A DNA stretch of 64,000 bases from the NCBI GenBank assembly GCA_963930775.1, contig OZ005699.1, forward strand, positions 1,447,501-1,511,500, in the 5' to 3' direction. Source of the DNA: Cliona cf. orientalis (taxonomy: Eukaryota; Porifera; Demospongiae; Clionaida; Clionaidae). The position numbers were made by a program, and so were the translations under genes. This document shows, in pieces, positions 23,101-32,200 of this stretch; the stretch's first letter is position 1, and each line of letters opens with the position of its first letter. The notes under the pieces were generated by a model that was given only the letters and a program-made list of their open reading frames with translations, was not told where the DNA came from and made no database searches.

Positions 23101-24243
23101 CATGCAGCATCTGTAGTAAATCCCATGCATACCGCATCTCAGTATAGAGTCTGCATTAGTTTCATAGTCCCATTTGTATGCATAACAGCTGCACGTACAT
23201 GTACATGTAGGAGCTTGGCCATCTGCTTAGCTACCACTATCCATTGATAAACTTTCACCTATTCTTAGAATCTACTACAGCTCCGGCAACAACTGTGCCA
23301 TCCACTACAGTAACTCTGCCACCTACAACTATACCAGCAACAACAGTTACTGTTCCACCTCCTCAGCCACCCCCTCCCCCTGGAGTGCAAGGGCTGTGCT
23401 CCTTTGTTGTCTGGTACAGTCCAGTAGTAGAATCCTGTGAGGACATCTGTGACATCCGTGGCTATGAAGTGAGACTGTACAATCCCCAGTCATCACATCC
23501 GAATATCACCAATCGTGTCGGGGCAAACAGAACTTTCTACATGGTAGAGGAAGAAAAGCTGCCTAGCAGCCATGAAACCTATGTTCAGGTAGCTATTTTC
23601 TGCATTAGTCAGGATTGTGTACTATGGCTACAGCTATGACTGCAGGTTCGAGTAATTCATCAAACCAGCCAAGTGGGGGAATGGAGTGAGGGAATTTCTC
23701 TGGGTAAGGCATCATAGAAATTAACAACTATGATAAATTATGACTATCTCACATGCATGTGAGCTGTTTATAATGCAATACTCCAGGATGTGAGAAACCA
23801 CCAGTTCCAGAAAAGCCACCCAGTAAGTAGGCGACCTCATAATACATGTACACTCACATGCATGACATTCATTGTATTTTATATGACACCTATAATAATT
23901 GTGTATAGGGGTACATTTTGAGCTGAATGGGAAGGTCTACCTCAACAACAGTGCCCTCCCTCTGGCTGACATTGGAGAGGGCACTAGTGCACTCTACTGT
24001 AGGACTGACAAGGAGGAGTGTTGTGGAATGTTGCCAAACCGGTTTGGGCAGTTCTACTATCCCAATGGAGTCCAAGTCCCCATTGCTAATCGACTGCAGG
24101 GTTTCTATCGCAACAGAGGCAGCCAGCTCATACGTCTGAACCGGAGAGAGGGCATCACGTCACCCACAGGGACCTACCGATGTGAGATACCCAATGATGA
24201 TGATGAGACAGTCAATATCTACATCACTCTGACTGGAAACTAA
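1331..24243 (+). CDS. Single-chain integrin alpha-beta fusion, secreted form (gene A)
   Basis: Fifty-three exons splice with matching phase into about 2041 codons (2062 if both copies of the linker exon are used). Order: signal peptide, seven-bladed FG-GAP propeller, thigh, genu, calf-1, calf-2 with a furin-type RRRR site, short linker, PSI, beta-I domain with DLSTS MIDAS, hybrid, I-EGF repeats, beta-tail, Thr/Pro linker, FnIII-like, Ig-like, stop. Normal integrins are two separate type I membrane proteins that pair for adhesion to matrix or cells. Here both ectodomains are in one frame and neither has a membrane helix. The alpha part has no stop and the beta part has no start codon or signal peptide of its own. 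The start is the first ATG before a clear signal peptide, preceded by a leader conserved in gene C. Exon coordinates are in the domain entries. Expected role is a soluble extracellular adhesion or ligand-binding protein. Intron boundaries are manual and unconfirmed by RNA. Confidence 0.85.
2879..2976. repeat. Small palindromic MITE
   Basis: Imperfect inverted repeat: ggttatagcac... pairs with ...gtactataacc, and the inner arms cagttcagtg/cactgaactg and attgacc/ggtcaat also pair. Length about 98 bp. Same architecture as the 14104-14244 and 51254-51369 elements but a different sequence. Confidence 0.65.
3264..3486. repeat. Foldback with duplicated right arm
   Basis: The left arm starts cagctgctgttgac and the right arm ends gtcaacagcagctg. 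The inner block gcagcagcacgaacttag occurs twice in the right half and once, reverse-complemented, in the left. This is an inverted repeat with one internal duplication. Confidence 0.65.
4495..4771. repeat. TIR element, CAGGGTTTCATC family, copy 1
   Basis: Begins cagggtttcatc and ends gatgaaaccctg, a perfect 12-bp terminal inverted repeat. A second copy with the same ends and body lies at 36552-36811 in gene B. Non-coding; behaves as a MITE. Confidence 0.75.
4933..5266. repeat. TIR element, CAGTGGCGGATCCAG family
   Basis: Starts cagtggcggatccagg and ends ctggatccgccactg, about 334 bp. The ends are inverted repeats with an extra ggatcc near the right end. No ORF of interest. Confidence 0.7.
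5492..9704 (+). other. Gene A alpha beta-propeller (exons 2-14)
   Basis: Exons: 5492-5745, 6213-6319, 6378-6492, 6759-6832, 7142-7298, 7409-7465, 7817-7929, 8325-8377, 8539-8632, 8827-8938, 9180-9289, 9398-9503, 9659-9704, ending near residue 541. FG-GAP repeats are clear: IIVGAPSGTFPGG, FVLGAPG, YDDLIVGAP, DFAVGAPY, DLVVGAY. ACAPRW matches the conserved blade-2 strand of integrin alpha. Three calcium-binding loops sit in the last blades: DINGDN (~381), DIDRDG (~447) and DVDNN (~519). No inserted I domain is present. In ordinary integrins this domain contacts the beta-I domain to form the ligand-binding head. Confidence 0.88.
9838..10778 (+). other. Gene A thigh domain (exons 15-18)
   Basis: Exons 9838-9909, 10210-10265, 10363-10499, 10629-10778, residues about 542-680. 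It opens RSLPVITVTV, the usual entry strand of the integrin thigh (R-P-V-I/V pattern), and is beta-rich with several N-glycosylation sequons (SNTTS, NNT). Gene B keeps the thigh at 39103-40099. Confidence 0.75.
11158..12678 (+). other. Gene A genu and calf-1 (exons 19-22)
   Basis: Exons 11158-11234, 11651-11786, 11986-12078, 12491-12678. The first exon has PCGGDGCQFDVEL, the close Cys pair of the integrin genu loop at which the leg bends, followed by the calf-1 entry strand. Later exons carry another Cys pair (ETPCTAITNGVASC). Gene B has the genu Cys pair at 40249-40351 but none of the later exons. Confidence 0.72.
12808..15037 (+). other. Gene A calf-2 with furin-type site (exons 23-29)
   Basis: Exons 12808-12847, 13041-13205, 13353-13430, 13551-13640, 14286-14420, 14650-14745, 14962-15037, to residue ~1071. 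Exon 26 encodes VGEARRRRSAYQ: a RRRR site (~944-947) where many integrin alpha chains are cut into heavy and light chains. Exon 27 has the calf-2 signature SCIG...MCTVIRCSLTNLRRG. The final exon ends SYSTSSSKGSE just where a normal alpha chain would enter the membrane, but no membrane helix follows. If the last donor is not used, translation stops after nine intron-coded residues (stop at 15058-15060), a possible alpha-only secreted form. Confidence 0.78.
14104..14244. repeat. Palindromic MITE TGTAATAGTTATATCAC, copy in gene A
   Basis: The left ttattatgtaatagttatatcac pairs with gtgatataactattacataataat; the inner ggcatttattg pairs with caataaatgcc. A second copy lies at 51254-51369 in a different intron of gene B. 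Confidence 0.8.
15647..16044 (+). other. Gene A duplicated linker exon joining alpha and beta parts
   Basis: Two 63-nt exons, 15647-15709 and 15982-16044, encode the same Pro/Arg-rich peptide AFRSVRDVPEPLPQHIQRPQ and differ at only a couple of bases. Both have the acceptor gtcatag and enter and leave in phase 1, so either one or both can be spliced in without breaking the frame. The upstream intron end is copied as well. The interval between them holds an inverted copy of a repeat also seen near 34200-34350 and 34600-34760. Confidence 0.7.
16197..16595 (+). other. Gene A PSI domain and entry to hybrid (exons 31-33)
   Basis: Exons 16197-16282, 16327-16449, 16538-16595, residues ~1093-1181. 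CSDKETCGMCIGTAGCSWCS matches the integrin beta PSI pattern C-x(2,3)-C-x2-C-x(5-7)-C-x-W-C, the normal start of a mature beta subunit. No initiator Met or signal peptide precedes it. Confidence 0.85.
17375..17583. repeat. TIR element, CCGTATAGCGGGAAA family (gene A intron 35)
   Basis: Ends accgtatagcgggaaa and tttcccgctatacggt are inverted repeats, with internal repeats of the ggagaaaacttt type. Related copies: 20460-20625 and 53218-53414. More distant GGCGAGG-type relatives lie at about 6880-7050, 9940-10110, 10806-10955 and 13690-13855. Confidence 0.75.
19032..19387. repeat. TIR element, CAGGGCCGGTGGAAGC family
   Basis: Left end cagggccggtggaagc, right end ggttccaccggccctg, inverted repeat apart from one or two mismatches, 356 bp, in intron 39 of gene A. 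No ORF. Confidence 0.65.
19679..20248 (+). other. Gene A hybrid domain, second half (exons 41-43)
   Basis: Exons 19679-19758, 19903-20025, 20164-20248, residues ~1452-1547. Cys pattern MCPAG...FGCNGV...LNTCEN and the exit GDCVCDCAV match the part of the beta-subunit hybrid domain that follows the I domain and the first EGF cysteines (D-C-x-C-x-C). Confidence 0.8.
20324..21777 (+). other. Gene A I-EGF repeats (exons 44-47)
   Basis: Exons 20324-20400, 20841-20941, 21219-21361, 21685-21777, residues ~1548-1685. Cysteine-rich modules such as LCNFNGDFVCGVCEC and CNGQGVCCEGSCIC follow the integrin EGF spacing that forms the beta-subunit stalk. Exon lengths (77, 101, 143, 93) equal those of gene B, and both exon and intron DNA are close to identical there. 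Confidence 0.82.
20417..20745. repeat. TIR element, CAGGGTTTATTTCAGG family, with nested insertion
   Basis: Starts cagggtttatttcagg and ends ccctgaaataaaccctg. A CCGTATAGCGGGAAA-type element (20460-20625) is nested inside. The matching intron of gene B has the same element at 51513-51702 without the nested one. A third copy is at 42615-43255. Confidence 0.7.
22101..22667 (+). other. Gene A beta-tail region (exons 48-49)
   Basis: Exons 22101-22287 and 22533-22667, residues ~1686-1792. CNDAMDLMCIERC and DENTCRTCERT are the cysteine-rich start of the beta-tail. DLVDCAAVVGRYTYKYYVLL resembles the D-C-x5-F/Y-T-Y strand just before the membrane in beta subunits. A normal beta gene would follow with a membrane-helix exon. 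Gene A instead enters the Thr/Pro linker. Confidence 0.75.
22690..22815. repeat. Dispersed repeat GTAGGGATGGCAG
   Basis: The unit aattg...agtagggatggcag...aagtac...tctctacgcttgc recurs at about 55860-55972 and as both arms of the foldback 59137-59532. Confidence 0.6.
23269..23822 (+). other. Gene A Thr/Pro linker and FnIII-like domain (exons 50-52)
   Basis: Exons 23269-23588, 23646-23703, 23787-23822, residues ~1793-1929. The start is mucin-like: repeated TTVP/TTIPATT followed by PPPQPPPPP. Then comes a beta domain with SFVVWYSP, GYEVRLYNP, YVQVRVIH and GEWSEGISLG. The tyrosine strand followed by a WSE motif is typical of fibronectin type III domains. It ends in a short KPPVPEKPP hinge. Gene B lacks all of this. 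Confidence 0.65.
23909..24243 (+). other. Gene A C-terminal Ig-like domain (exon 53)
   Basis: One exon, about 110 residues, ending at TAA. Visible motifs: SALYCRTDKEECC, FGQFYYPNG, GFYRNRGSQLIRLNRREG and SPTGTYRCEIP. The last (T-G-x-Y-x-C-E-I-P) is the F strand of an Ig fold. The combination FYRNRG...RLNRR...SPTGxYRCEIP is one I recognise from sponge cell-surface proteins (knowledge, not searched). No hydrophobic tail follows, so the product should be secreted. Confidence 0.8.
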
Positions 24244-24848
24244 AGATGTGAATCATGTAGTTTAACTTTGAATTCAGATATTATAGCTTGAAGTTGCATG
24301 TCAGCTTAGCTTGTTTCTTGTATCATAGAGACTCTAGATCTATAAGTAGGGATGAATGACCCAGATATTATGTAATATATTATTACAAATACCCAAAATT
24401 AATATCTCAGTATCGGTAACTTTGTGAAATTTCTGCAAATTATCTAACAAGACCAAGATCATTCATCAAATCAATTGTATATGCCAGAACCAGATCTTAA
24501 AAAAATGGCCATTTCTCAATCTTTCTTTCTTTCTCAATTTTAATTCTAGGGCTAACTGATCAAGACAGTCTGGACCGCTCACCTTGGTTCTCATATAATT
24601 AATCTACTCTATTTTGTAGTGCGGCACGTTATACTTTAGCATCATCTCAACAGTTACATAATAATTATGGTGGGTGCATGTGTACAGTGCATGAATCCAA
24701 TCAGTATACTGCATAATACTTACATTAATGAAAAGTGATATAATTCATTATACTGGATGCATGTCACTAAACCTATTATGAAGTATAATATATAGGTCTA
24801 ATAATATTATTATCATGTTGTCACAGTGGTACAGGTGTTAACTATTAA
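24244..24848. other. 3' flank of gene A
   Basis: Non-coding. The part from about 24330 to 24600 matches about 56590-56880 downstream of gene B (tctataagtagggatg..., gccagaaccagat..., tcaatctttctttc...), showing that the 3' flank belongs to the duplicated unit. No clear AATAAA close to the stop. Confidence 0.6.
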
Positions 24849-25093
24849 TTAAACTGTTGTTGATTTTCATAGAGCAGATTCTCAACCGTTTCACTCCTCA
24901 TGATCACTCTTGCTCAAATTCACTTTTGATCACTAGTTATAGACTGCCATCAACATCATCAAAAGGCACTTCATTCTTAATTTCAGATAAAGCCGATTGC
25001 CACAAGTACTGATTATCTAGACCCGAATCGGATTTGTAGGCCACGCCGGTTCTTATAATCCTTCCGACAACTGGTGTAGAGTGGATTTTGATC
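24849..25093 (-). pseudogene. Frameshifted exon for an NPLY cytoplasmic tail (copy between A and B)
   Basis: Minus-strand acceptor atatatgcag is followed by a frame reading DQNPLYTSCRKDYKN. A 4-base insertion relative to the 59621-59851 copy then shifts the frame and gives an early stop. Beyond it, DNA similarity to the intact copy continues to the shared stop region. A dead copy of an integrin-beta-like tail exon. Confidence 0.7.
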
Positions 25094-25163
25094 CTGCATA
25101 TATGACATCGTGAGTCATGTGATTGTCATATGCAACATTCATGTACACTCCCTTGGTACTTAA

Positions 25164-25193
25164 CACTCCAAAATCAGCAGTTTCAAGTTCACT
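25164..25193 (-). pseudogene. 30-nt juxtamembrane exon, donor destroyed
   Basis: Minus strand: acceptor cttag, ten codons reading SELETADFGV, then ttaagtac where the 59939-59968 copy has gtaagtac. The donor GT has become TT. Phase fits between the membrane exon and the tail exon. Confidence 0.5.
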
Positions 25194-25535
25194 CTAAGAC
25201 TTCCATGCATTGTATTCGATTCACTGTATGTATGGGGTGCATAATATTATTATAGCTGTAACAGGTGGATGGAAGGACTACACATGCAGCGCTTGCTATG
25301 AGCTATAGCTTGGTCTTTCATGAGAAATATTTTCCCAGTATTTATTCCCCCACCCCCAAGGAATACATGTTGGTGCATGACTGCAGTCATGTATAACATT
25401 ATTATAGCAACAGTACTAGCTATGTAAAACAGTTACAGTATTTACCTCCTGCTATAGAAACTGAGTTTCCCCATGCACCTCTATAATGATAACAATTTAA
25501 TATCAACGTAGCTAAGTAGCTAGCTATACAAATAC

Positions 25536-25681
25536 CAGCCAGAATAGAATCAGTTTGACGACAACGATTTTCAAAGAGTCCAAGAAGAAACAGCCCTCCA
25601 ACAATGACAGGCTGCGATGATCGCTGCTATTGCCCAAAATTTAATTGTATTGAAGAGCCAGATTAGTACTGCCACTGCATA
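25536..25681 (-). pseudogene. Frameshifted membrane-helix exon (copy between A and B)
   Basis: The same acceptor (aattaatgcag) and end (ctg|gtat) as 608-742, but 146 nt rather than 135, so out of frame; GLFLLGL and, after the shift, VVKLILFWL are still readable. With 25164-25193 and 24849-25093 it forms a three-exon minus-strand relic of an integrin-beta-like membrane anchor and tail. Confidence 0.6.
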
Positions 25682-25799
25682 CTGCATTAATTGAGAGAAT
25701 AACACTTTTTTTTTTACATGAAATAACAATTTAGTGACAGCCATAATCACATTGCTTGCGATTGTGAAAGTTTGTGTAAAAATTAATAAAGAACTAATA

Positions 25800-26330
25800 C
25801 CGTACCCTCGCGAAAGAGGGCCCATGGGCGGTGCACCTTACATTGGGCCAAGATTGGGGTATGGGCCGATATTCGAGGTATCAGTATCGCGTTTATGCGC
25901 GAAAGAGCGCCCAGGTAAGTTGCCCACGCTAGCTTCATAATTTGAATAGTAGCAACGGCTACAATTGATCATGTATTGATTTAAGTCTTATTCAAGCTCG
26001 GTTGCCAATCCAGAGCAAGGGCGGCCGCGATACTTCACCGTGTGTCGTGAGTGCAGCCGTATTAAGTGGGCGTGGCTACGATCGCTACATGTAGCCGTGT
26101 ACGATCGTAGTCTGGCGGGCCAGCCCCTTTGCAAGACTAGTACGATCGTTTATTTGTGCTGAAATGTGGCATAAAGCTAGCTAGGCTTAGTTGATTCGTT
26201 GTACTTACGAGTCGCTTAGACGCCTATATCTCGAGATATGGCGATTTTTGTGCTAACGACAACGACAACAATGCCAGAAGCTTATTGCCCAAGTTCGACT
26301 ACCTTACTCTATCTGTATCAACATATCACC
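25800..26330. other. Spacer with dispersed repeat interrupted by the LINE
   Basis: No gene seen. The segment from about 26150 to 26275 (gttgattcgttgta..., atatggcgatttttgtgc...) is the left half of a dispersed repeat whose other half resumes after the LINE (29123-29172). A less interrupted copy is at about 54955-55110, in the opposite orientation. Confidence 0.6.
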
Positions 26331-29121
26331 CCCATATAGCTAATTTGTATTGTAGAAACCTGGCTTTCCAATGAGATTACCTCAGCCGAGATTGATATCC
26401 CAGGCTACCAACTTTATCGTAAGGATAGAAACCGCCAAGGTGGTGGCGTACTTATTTATGTTACAAATTGTATGTCAGTATCATTATTCCCTGATTCTGG
26501 CCCACACCTTGAGCTGCTCACCTTATCAGCCAGGTTAAACAACTTTAAACTTAATTTATGTCTTTTTTACCGCCCGCCCTCTTCTGGCAGTTTTGTTTTT
26601 GACTTGTTACTTTCTTATTTTGACTCAATTTGTATTGGATCTCTCTCAAACCTCATTTTTCTGGGAGACTTTAATGTTAGCTAACTATTCTAATGCATCC
26701 CATCCCTTGTATCACACACTTCACTCATTTGTGTCACTGCACAGTTTATTCCAGCATGTTCCAGGTCCCACACGTGTCCACCACGAAAATTCTTCCTCAA
26801 CAATCGATCTTCTGTTCTCTAACGAAGCTACGTTAGTGCACAGGTGTGAAACTGTCCCTCCATTGTCTACATCTGACCACTACGGTGTTGTCGCAACAAT
26901 CAACAAGAAATTTGGAAAACACAGATTTAAGAACAAGGGCCGCAAAATCTGGCGATACTCGTACGCAAACTGGGACGGAGCCTGTGAAGCCATAGACAGC
27001 TTTGACTGGAACTCTATTATATCTGACGACATCAATGTTGCTTGTGAAAACTGGTTAAACCAATTAATGCTGATAATGGAGCAATATATATACCCAACTG
27101 TTTTCTGAAGTCTAGACACAACCTGCCCTGGTTGACTAAACCGTTAATTAATTCGATCAAGAAAAAGAATCTGCTATTTAAGAGAGCCAAGTCATCAGGC
27201 AACTTCAGAAAATACAAAGTTCACCGCAATAGAACACTTGCAGACCTCCGAGCCGCAAAGAAGGACTACTTCCAAAAGCTCAACCCAAGAGATCCCAAGA
27301 GTTTCTGGAAGGCAATCAAGTTCCTGTCAAAAATTCCCCACCTCTCTGTACCAACTCTCACCCAAGGGGACACTACAGCAACCAAAGACTTTGACAAAGC
27401 TAATATGTTGAATTCTTTCTTTCACTCCTGTTTTAATACCTCGCTACCTCCTATTGCGTTCCAACATCACTGATCACCTTGAGGACAACCTCTGTACTGA
27501 AGAAGAAGTCTTCGACCTCTTGTCATCTCTGGACACAACCAAATCCAGTGGTCCTGACGGAGTGTCAGCTAAAATGTTGAAATATACAGCCACAAGCATC
27601 ACTCCATCAGTGACCAAACTCTTTAACCTGTCGATTTCGAAATGCAAACTACCGAGTATGTGGAAAAAGTCCGCAATCGTTCCGATCCCGAAATCCAAAG
27701 ACACCTCTGACCCGTCTAACTACCGCCCTATATCACTACTCTCTCTCCTCAGTAAACTTCTTGAAAAGCACATCTATGGATTGATTAATCATCATCTCCA
27801 GTCCCTTAGCTTCTTTTCTAACTCTCAGTGGGGATTCTCAGCAGGAAGGTCAACTGTGACAGCCCTTATAAAGTGCGTTGACGATTGGCTTAAGGTACTG
27901 GAAGAGGGGAAAGAAATTTGTGCCGTGTTCTTTGACTATCGAAAAGCTTTCGACACTGTTCCTCACCAACCACTGATAGCTAAGCTCAGAGCTCTGGATC
28001 TTAATCACCCCATTGTCTGTTGGCTACAGGATTATCTATGTGACAGAACACAAAGTGTAGTGGTCGGAGGGGCCTCATCGGATCCCCTACCTGTTCTTTC
28101 CGGCGTCCCTCAGGGCTCTGTTCTTGGCCCGCTCCTCTTTCTCATTTACATTAACGATCTACCGGGCATTGTATTCAACTCCACCTCTTGTATCAATCTA
28201 TTTGCCGATGACGTCCTGCTGTATCATGTAATCACCTCTGCAGCAGACTACACCGTATTACAAGATATGATATGCCGCTTAGAACAGTGGTCGATTACCA
28301 ACTACCTAAGTTTACGTCCCTTAAAATGTAAATATATGATTGTATCGTGCAAGAAGTCCCCATCACTCCCAACGGAGCCCCTACAGCTGCTTGGAAGCGA
28401 GTTGGAACAAGTACACTCTTACAAGTACTTGGGAGTACTTCTCACAAGTGACCTGTCTTGGTCCCCTCATGTCACTAATATATGCACCAAAGCACGCAAA
28501 GTACTTGGTCTTCTGTACAGGAGATTTTATGGTTCAACCTCTCAGGACTCACTGAAGCAGCTATATCTGTCATTAGTCAGACCGCACTTGGAATATGCCT
28601 GTCAAGTCTGGGATCCCCACCTAACAGGAGACAAGAAGGCTATTGAATCTGTACAAAAGTTTGCATTGAAACTAGCAACCGCAAAGTGGGACAAGAGCTA
28701 CAACGAACTGCTGGTTCTTGCTGAGCTAAAACCTCTTGAGGACAGACGTGCTGAGCTCAAGCTGGGATTGCTTTACAAGATTTTGAATGACCTGTGCTTC
28801 TTTCCAGATGGATCATGGGAATTTCGCAACCACTGGTCAAGTAGAACTGCTCACCCCAAACAACTTGCTGTTCAATTTGCTCACACTAACTCCTATTTTT
28901 ATTCTTTTTTTCCCCACACTTCCTCCACCTGGAACACACTAGATAGTGAGTGTGTCTTAAGTGACTCATATTCATCTTTTATGCATAATTTAAGACGTTA
29001 GTATCTGTATCATCATCTTCTCTGTAACCCACACTAGCTGGGTGCACACTCGTTTAGTTTTATATACTACTGTGCATCCTATGCAAGCAGCATAAAGTAT
29101 TATAAACAAAAAAAAACAACG
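26330..29121 (+). mobile_element. 5'-truncated, frameshifted non-LTR retrotransposon (Jockey/CR1/L2-like)
   Basis: The readable protein runs through several frames: apurinic-type endonuclease (IVETWL near 26355, GGGVLIYV, LGDFN near 26680, SDHYGVV near 26873), a linker, then reverse transcriptase in 27454-29001. RT motifs include SGPDGVSAKML, NYRPISLLSLLSKLLEK, FDYRKAFDTVPH, GVPQGSVLGPLLF and the catalytic FADDVLLY, followed by RPHLEYACQVWDP. The endonuclease start is missing and at least three frameshifts separate the blocks, so it is inactive. The 3' end is an A-run passing into acg repeats (29107-29130). Confidence 0.9.
27454..29001 (+). pseudogene. Reverse transcriptase ORF of the LINE
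   Basis: Longest open piece of the element, 515 codons, containing the whole RT palm with FADD and the C-terminal region. The Met at 27454 is arbitrary: the real reading comes from the preceding frame (27132-27473: LPWLTKPLINSI, FWKAIKFLSK) across a frameshift near 27470. Related to the RTs of Jockey-superfamily LINEs. Confidence 0.85.
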
Positions 29122-29236
29122 ACGACGACACGACCGGTTACTTTACCCCCTTGCGCATGCGCGCGGGGTAACTAGCCAGCTATATAGACTTGGAGGTACC
29201 TACAGCTATATAGATCTACTAGTAGTACTACCCGAG

Positions 29237-32200
29237 ATGGCTCAATCCCTGAGTCGGAGTAGCTACTATTTCTTCCACGCGTGTCTCTATCTGTCCCTTC
29301 TCTCCGTGTCTCTCCGGGTGGCGAAAGCAGCTGGTAACATTGACGTATTAGAGCCAATCGTCAGAATATCGCCAGTCCGCGGAACGCTTGGTCGCGCTGC
29401 GCCTCCAGCCAATGTCGGTGGGGACTACTTCGGCTTCTCGGTGGCTCTTCACCAGATCAAGGTGCCCAGTTCGTTTGACGAGGCGCTGAACAGTACAAGG
29501 TATCGTATCTCATAAGCTTGTCTTTTTATATTAAAAATGCGAATGAAACTTTGTCACTTGTTCAAAATCATTAAAAAGATGACGGAGTTTCCAGATGCTC
29601 CGATCGCTGTACCAAAATAAATCAATTAATAACAACTCTCTTACAATCCCTTGGGCAAGAACTTCAGCATATCAATATTCTTTTCTTTCCTGATGCCCTG
29701 GGCTTGTGGAATGGGTTACCAGAGGACATGACCAGTGTAAATAACTTGATGTTTTTTAAGAAGTTGTTATTGAAACTTTAATTTAATTTCAATAGCATAA
29801 TAATAGGTGCACTTAAAGTTAGCTATTTTGAATTTTGTGTGTCTACTGTATGTATATAGGCCTAACTGTTATCATACCATAATTATGTGCTGATCCTTGT
29901 CATAAGTGATAAAATAAATTATAGCTGGACTGTTCCCCGTAGATGCCTTAGCGGTCACCTCTTCAATACAGCCACAATGCATTTACTATGGAATGCATCC
30001 TGGATACGCCCACCTGCCTAGGCCTGGGAACCCCCACTTGGCTGCCAGGTACAACTTGTGGGTTTGTTAGACCGCCTGCTAATTGCGCTTGCACATTGCA
30101 GCCTCTCTAATGCAGCCACAGATATTTGGCCCAATGGTGACCGCTTTGGACAGGAATTCCACTGTAATCGGAATTCCAGATCAGCCATGAAACACAATGG
30201 TCCAGGAACTGTCTGCTGCAGTACAAATCCATGCCGCTTGCTTACCGTAGCTAGGCTACTGAGTACGTGTAGCTACCGTGTTTATTCGAGTAGAAGCCGC
30301 ACATGGAGCTCTGCGAAAGAAATAGTAGCCACCCTCGAATAGTAGCCGCACTCTGGCAAGGCTGAAATTAATAGTAGCCGCGGCTAGTATTCGAATTAAT
30401 AAATATGCTATTTCTTATCCCCCAAGAAGCTAGCCCAAGGATAACAATATTACATGTACTTGTAAATTTGAGATTTATTGTGTAAACTTTTAATTTTAAT
30501 CAACTCTCTATCTTTGGTTATATTATAGTGTTTTACTTGTAGTATAAAATTTTTATTGTTGTTTTCTCCTCCATGCACACACATACTCCCTCTCTCCCCC
30601 TCTCCTCTCTCTCTCCCTCTCCCCCCCCCCCCCCCCCCCACTCCCCACACCTCAACAGAATCTTAGTGGGTGCTCCAAAGGGGACATTCCCTGGAGGTCT
30701 GAGCCTAGCTGTCCCGCCAGACTCCACTCCCGAGAATGAAACAGGTCTCGTGTACGATTGCCCCGTCCGGAGTGGCACCTGTTGGAGGATCGGGAATGGG
30801 GAAGGGAATGATGCAAGACTCTTCGATCCTGATGGTAAGTTTGCCGGTAATCAAACTTAAAATTTAATTATACAATGAACTCTGTTAACTATGTTATCCC
30901 CAGTAGCTGCATAGTTGTAATGGTGCATACATGTGGTAAAAGGTCGTCAGTATATTGCGTATACAGACTACACATTGATGCCGGTGCCTACGGGTTGCAA
31001 AGAATTGAGTCAGAAAATGTACGTAGTTGCTGTTTTCTGATTTGATGACCATTACCACACATAACATTGTACGTACCGTAAAGGTACATTTTTCTGAGTG
31101 TGAAAAAATTATGCGAATCGGTCAAAACGGGCCTCTTGAAAAATTTACACGATTTTTATTTATGCATTTAAACGTTGCATGCATTACGAACATATGGCGC
31201 GATAATATTTATGATGATACAAATTTATGCGACCGCCCCTTGACTCGCATAATGCGCATAAATAAAACTCGCGCAGAAAAATGTCGCTTTACGGTAGTCG
31301 AATATCACGTAACATTACTATTGATGGGTGTGGCCAATGAGACGCGATTTGTGGTCCTTATAAGCAAAATACATCAGTCTTCCAGTCTTTCCACCATTTC
31401 TATGATATGAAACACCACATTCCCAGTTGCTATAATATTGTTAAAAATTAATGGTGCCTGTGGTAAAGGATTGTCAACGCGGTGTACACAGTCTATTTGT
31501 CACTTGCTGTGACGCTTCTGTGGACCTCGAGATTTGGCAATTTTTGTGTGGACGATGGCAATAATAACAGCAGCAGTAATGCAGAACTGCATGCGCAGGC
31601 ACATGGGTTAATTGTTATGCATGCATGCACAAAGGGCCCGGGGGAGTGGAATATATAGTTATAATGATTGACTTGTTACTTTCTTTGAATCCGTACAGCT
31701 AATGAAATTGTGCTTAACAACATAAATGATCCTAATGATGGAAATCAGCTGAACGTCCACGAGCTCAAGTCAGGCCAGCAGATGGGAGCTACTCTTATCA
31801 GCTCAGGAGAATTGTTTGTCGTAAGTTAATTCTTCGAATGATACGTACATATACACCTGCAGGGATTCTCCCTGAAGCTGCTGGGTGCTTAATGATATTC
31901 TTTGTTCTTATTTAATTATATTCAAGTCGAGCAGGTGGACCTTTCTGGCCCGGGCCTGCCTGAGGCATGCTGTGCATGCAGGAGACGCCGCGTCTGGATA
32001 TTTTAACCTTGGTGGTTCAGACTCCCTTCAATAATTATATTATTATTACATGCCCATATACAACTTTCCCCATCCTTTTCATGATCAAGCAATCAGTCCT
32101 GTCGGCACTGATCCATGGGGGCTGGTTTTGTTTGCTAGTACGTAGTAACCAATTTTAACCATCAAACGGATAATATTGGTTAACCATTGTATAGGGATTT

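Noticed and set aside
26337-29005. LINE as an active element
   Set aside because: At least three frameshifts and a missing endonuclease start.
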